A DNA stretch of 64,000 bases from Zygaena filipendulae. Lineage: Eukaryota; Arthropoda; Insecta; Lepidoptera; Zygaenidae. How positions within the stretch are numbered: the stretch's first letter is position 1; each line of letters opens with the position of its first letter. Shown here piece after piece: positions 59,762-64,000 of the stretch. The notes beneath the pieces are model-generated. The model searched no databases, was not told where the DNA came from, and saw only the letters and a program-made list of their open reading frames with translations. The position numbers and the translations under genes are program-made. Location of the stretch: positions 10,694,001-10,758,000 of the forward strand of contig OU015649.1 of NCBI GenBank assembly GCA_907165275.2, given 5' to 3'.

Positions 59762-59987
59762 TGGACATAGATAACCCACTCTGAAGAAATTTTGAGTAAA
59801 TCATGTTTTAAAATTGTAGCGTCATTTGGTGTCAACATTTTTTTATGTTCAACATAATTATTGTTACATATTTGAACAATGTAATAAGGTAAACACATAA
59901 TTAAAAATTATCTCTAACTCTCAATAAATCGTTCTGTATCAATAACTTAATTTTGTGGGTTAACACGTTATTGCTTATCTGCGTCCA
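59762..59987 (-). mobile_element. MITE family A, copy 3 (inverted)
   Basis: Reverse orientation of 12884-13128: TGGACATAGATAA at the left, TTATTGCTTATCTGCGTCCA at the right, with AGGTAAACACATAATTAAAA and TCTAACTCTCAATAAATCG inside. At 226 bp it has a deletion near its left arm. The 73-codon minus frame here is repeat-derived. Confidence 0.7.
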
Positions 59988-60163
59988 TTATTATTTCGCG
60001 TCTCGTGTACAACTACACTATGCTTAATTGAAACTGGTGAAAAATGGCGACCACTCACTGTGCTGCTTAATGTCGCGGCCGCGGCCGAAGGCGACATTGT
60101 ATTTTATGATGGCCTCAGGTTCCAAGTGCCAACGAACCGAGACAAGTTTTATTAATAACTAAC

Positions 60164-60475
60164 CGTGCACCACGGTTTCATCCGCTTCAGTTACGGAATT
60201 CTCTCGGGAACTCCCTGACTTTGTATTAGATTGAGAAATACCATATGATAGATCCAAGACCTCAATTACTCTTCAGCAATTTTTTGGGCTTACAAACGGG
60301 GAACCCTCGAGAGGTTTTTGTTACGGAATAAAAAGTATTCTATATTACTCAAAGGGTACCTACTATGTACCTATAGGCTATCAAAAAAAAATTAATTGGT
60401 TCTGTAGTTTTATAGGTAGGTAAATAAGCCCCAACAAACAAACAAAGGAACCAACTTTCCTTTTTAATATTACTA
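60164..60475 (-). mobile_element. Helitron-like element, inverted, divergent
   Basis: GTGCACCACGGTTTCATCCG, TACGGAATTCTCTCGGGAAC near the left, and CCCCAACAAACAAACAAAGG, AACTTTCC and TTTTTAATATTACTATA at the right give the family order. CTAG is lost. The longest and most diverged member seen. Confidence 0.5.
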
Positions 60476-61205
60476 TAATATATCTGACATTTAAAGGTAC
60501 CTGCTTTATTAAATTACTGAATTAATTGACATTATACATTTGTTACTTCGAACTTGATTATTTATTAACAAACAAACAATGTATGTAATTTTCAAAGCAA
60601 TATTAAAAAGAACTAAATTTTCACGATCTCGAACATAATAATAACATTAACGGCGAACAAACTACGATGCTGATGATTTCCATCACAAAATGGTATCATA
60701 GGTTGGACACTTAAAGATGATTCCACACGACGCGACGACGCCACCGTCCGACCGCAAGTTGGTTCCGCGTTGCTATGGCTATGACATACGCCATGAACGG
60801 TTAAATTAGGGCTTCCACACTACGAAAACTGGAAGGTCGAACTTACAAAAGAAAATAAGTTATCCACAAATATTTGTCACATCTTTTGCTTGTCTAAAAT
60901 CAAAGACAATCAACAAGATGAAAAATATTATCCCCTCAACAGTGGCGAAGCCCGATTGAAAAAACTGCAGTGGAATACCGAGAGCAGAAATGTAGCTGTA
61001 TTGTATTTGCGTTCGTCCTGACACGTTTGGTTTATATATTTGAACCGTGAACGCAGAAGAATCAAATGGTACCTATTTCTGATATGCGAGCACCTATACC
61101 TACAGAAATTACTTAGGTACGACTCTTACCATTGACCCGTGAAATATACACGCGTCAATACGATTTCCGGTTTAGGTATGGGATGCGACAACGCATATTA
61201 AATAC

Positions 61206-61272
61206 AGCTATCCCCCGCGGTTTCACCCGCGGTAACTTTGGAGGTTCCGTGGGACTTTTGGGATAAAAGTAC
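61206..61272 (-). mobile_element. Helitron-like 3' end, inverted
   Basis: AGCTATCCCCCGCGGTTTC, ACCCGCGGTAACTTTGG and GGTTCCGTGGGACTTTTGGG, then GATAAAAGTAC. Truncated after the palindrome. Confidence 0.5.
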
Positions 61273-64000
61273 GTCACTCAGAACTATCGTAGCTTATACC
61301 GTAGTAGATTTTCTGAATCTTTAAGGTACAGTTATTCTTATTGATGGTTAAAATCATAGATTTTAGAGCGAAGGTGAGGCAAGAGGTGTCGGTGTCAGCC
61401 CTAGAGGCCGCGGCGAGGGCAGCTCGGCCGCTCGTTAGTGTGGCCGCACCATTACCGATGATCGATGGCCGGGCGCCCACCGGACCGACACCCGACAAAT
61501 TTAATTTAGACCGCTAATGTTGTCTGTTGTGTTATTTACGTACGTATAAAATGATCACCTTCTCTGTTACGTTATTTACTTTGATTGTCTTCGTATCTGA
61601 ATTGAGTTAGAATACTCAGTTGACGATACTACACTATCCACTCAAATAAGTCCGGTATAATGGAAACATGATAGGTACTCGAATTTCCTAATCCTTTGTA
61701 AGACAAAGAATATATTGTACTTAATAGATTCCCTTATCATAAACCGGTAAATATGAAGTATTACCTACCTAAATATGGAGACTTAATTCCCCTTACGAGG
61801 CCCGAGATGGGTACTCTATATGCCCTATTATTCGAAACAAAAAATAAATTTAGCAGGTAACTTTAATGTAATTAAGTCACACTGTAAGTTCTGAAAACTC
61901 GAAGTCAGACTTTGTAGCAATATCCTCCTTTGTACCTACCTCGAAATACTGGGTAAGATCACAAGTCACAACTCATTAACTCAAAGCTTTAGTATTTTTC
62001 TTGAAATTTTGTTCTGCTTTAAATAAGTGGTTATAATAATATATACAGGATGTAGTTTTTTACAAGGAACATATTCGAGCCCTAGATAATTCATACTAAT
62101 AATAATATTATGTAGATAACAAGTAAAAATTCATAAAAGACAATAATAAATTACAGAAAACCTTAACTTGTAGATTTACGCTGGTGAATGATCTTTATAG
62201 TTAAATTTTTGATGCGTCAGCGGCAATCCAAAGGCGTTGCAAAACCCTTAGAGTTTCTCTTCAGCTCATCGGCAACCTGCGCGCTCAATTTTTACGTATT
62301 ATTTGTGGAAAATTGCGTCAAGAGTTAACGTTATGTTTTTATAATATATATTTGAGTTGAGAATCGAATATCTACTGAACACCCTCCTTCAATATATTGA
62401 TTTTGTAACTTTACGCTCTGTATGAACATAAAGCTTTATTAAAGTTCCAAACTTAAATTCATAACAACGCTTTCGGAATACAATGTTTCGATAATTCCTC
62501 AAACACATTAATCGCGTACAGCGTACGAACATAAACATTTATAACGTAATTCTGTTTTAATGATCGCAAAATAACATTTGCAGGTCGCTCGCGAAGAGAT
62601 GTAAACTGTTTTAATTGCTGCGCTCGAGCCGAACGGCGCGACCCGCTACCGGCGTCGAATCAACACCTCCGATCCAAATTGGTATATAAACATTGAGCAA
62701 TAAACGAGAGTGCCTTTTATGTTATACATTATAAAGTTCTCTCGAATATTAACGAATGCAAAGTTGGGCAAATTTGCCTCAGCGAAGCGAAAATGCTATG
62801 CAGATGGCGGGGTTAAGGCATAGACAGGTAGGTTGCGGTGTAGGTGTACGTGTATGACGGGGAGGGTGGTAAATGCAGTCGGTCGGAGCGCTAACGTCCG
62901 CGGGGTGTTGCGGGACGGGGTGCGGGCCGGGGTGCTGGGGAGCAGACGTCGTCGAGGAGCGTCGGAGGCTGCGATCGATGGAGCGCGGACACGCCTCGCG
63001 CACGCCGCACCGCCACGCTGCGCCGCGACGCCGACACCACTATACAGTATACACCCGCTACACACTCGTTGCCGGTGAAATAAGAAACATAGGACTCGCA
63101 CTTTGCGCTCCAAAACGATCCAGGGTAAATTTTACCCAGGTATATTCGAACAGGCTTGGAAAACGCCCATGTCATTTTGACGTGAAAACTTAAATAAAAA
63201 AAACACCACAGTTCAAAGTAATAAACATAGTTTAACTCGATTTTATTTCTTTGAACTGAAGTTTGGCTTTTAAATTACCTCTTATTTGTCGAGTCTGAAA
63301 AATTTAAGCAGTCTGTGCAGGCATTTATAGCGCTTATTATCAGCCATAAAAAATTCAAGAATAGAAGGTTAACTCTTTTCAACCGAATTTTTCCAACTCT
63401 TGCCTTAGATTAAGAACTGTTACGACGCCTAAATTAACAAAATAGATTTGATATTCAAAAACAAACACGCAGACTGAGACGTTCGTTCAGATGGTATTCC
63501 AAAAGGTACACGAGACTGCGGCCTGTCAAGACGTGATCCAAATGCGACGAGCGTGTTAAACGACTGTATTGTACGCCGCTGTCACTCACGCGGACCGGTC
63601 GTTCCATTCGCCCCGTGCGTCGCGCGTCGGTAACATCAACCCACTTTTCTACACACAAAAATGATCACGAAATTTTATTAGGAACCGATAAATATACCTA
63701 TGATAAATGAGCAGTAAGCACCGATACGGGGATAGATGACGATTTATCAAACTATATTTTTGAAGTATAACTTCTTTAGGTGCGACTAAAGGGTAACAAC
63801 ATACTTAGATGATGTAATCGTGACGGAAACATGACGCTAGTTTCCGTCCAGTTAGATACTTTTTTATTTTGGTTTATTCGTCTTACGTATCTGTCAAAGT
63901 GTTGAACAAATACTTAAACCGCCCCTAAAGGATATACACACAATTTTTTTAATCTAAGAGGCTTTAAAAATTATAAGCTAATAATTGTAAGAACAATAAA

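Larger units (their letters stand above)
42184..64000 (-). other. Upstream intron, at least 21.8 kb, runs off the window
   Basis: I searched both strands for the preceding T-box exon (E-L-W-x-K-F-H-x-L-G-T-E-M-I-I-T-K) and for an N-terminal exon and found neither, so they should lie above 64000. Nothing assignable in 42480-44320, 52280-54540, 58040-59760 and 61510-64000, except GC-richer islands (43930-44030, 53090-53170, 58260-58400, 62600-62660, 62880-63060) with no recognised coding sequence. Confidence 0.6.

Noticed and set aside
62779..63193. Overlapping Arg/His/Thr-rich ORFs on both strands
   Set aside because: Open in many frames at once because of high GC; no frame shows domain-like conservation or splice sites.
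42184..64000. Upstream T-box or N-terminal exon within the window
   Set aside because: Searched GC-rich islands (43930-44030, 53090-53170, 54690-54800, 55143-55314, 61380-61500, 62880-63060) on the minus strand for the W..F...TEMIITK block; none found.

Overview
This window is insect DNA, most likely from a moth or butterfly (Lepidoptera). The backbone is AT-rich, TAGGTACCTAC-type strings recur, and the repeats are families I associate with Lepidoptera: TC...CTAG Helitron-like elements with a CGCGG-GTGAAA-CCGCG end hairpin, small TIR elements and RTE-like LINE scraps. It is not bacterial; there are no operons and no long intact ORFs.

One host gene is certain. Three exons of a T-box transcription factor of the Tbx20 / H15 / midline subfamily lie on the minus strand at 41910-42183, 19332-19567 and 5972-6281 (stop codon at 5972-5974). 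The splice sites and phases join exactly: ...DKNGQ | [10 protein letters not shown]..., then ...LTDFD-R | DPMEL.... Introns of 13.05 kb and 22.3 kb separate them. The 5' exons (start codon, N-terminus and the first part of the T-box) are not visible and should lie beyond position 64000. The window therefore shows most of the DNA-binding domain, the C-terminus, a candidate 3' UTR (4835-5971) and about 4.8 kb of downstream flank.

The rest is intronic or flanking DNA filled with transposable-element remnants. From low to high coordinates: a decayed LINE tail (2690-2935) and a long-TIR MITE (3488-3774); in the 13-kb intron a hAT MITE with perfect 8-bp target duplications and a nested Helitron-like piece (7078-7335), a THAP-domain element with a broken two-exon gene (7491-8902), a Helitron-like cluster (9701-10730) and a LINE ORF2 C-terminus (14738-14990); in the 22-kb intron several MITEs and the first copy of a 4-kb TTAA-flanked composite repeat (34190-38210); upstream of the T-box exon the second copy of that repeat (44332-48326, same orientation), a tandem noncoding triplication (55540-56790) and a TA-flanked MITE (57146-57506).

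I see no intact novel multi-gene system. The observations most worth checking are the 4-kb direct repeats that bracket a T-box exon, a decoy copy of that exon's splice acceptor 275 bp upstream of the real one, and a THAP element with a possible MITE derivative. Between repeats there are moderately GC-rich blocks that could be enhancers, but single-sequence inspection cannot prove that.
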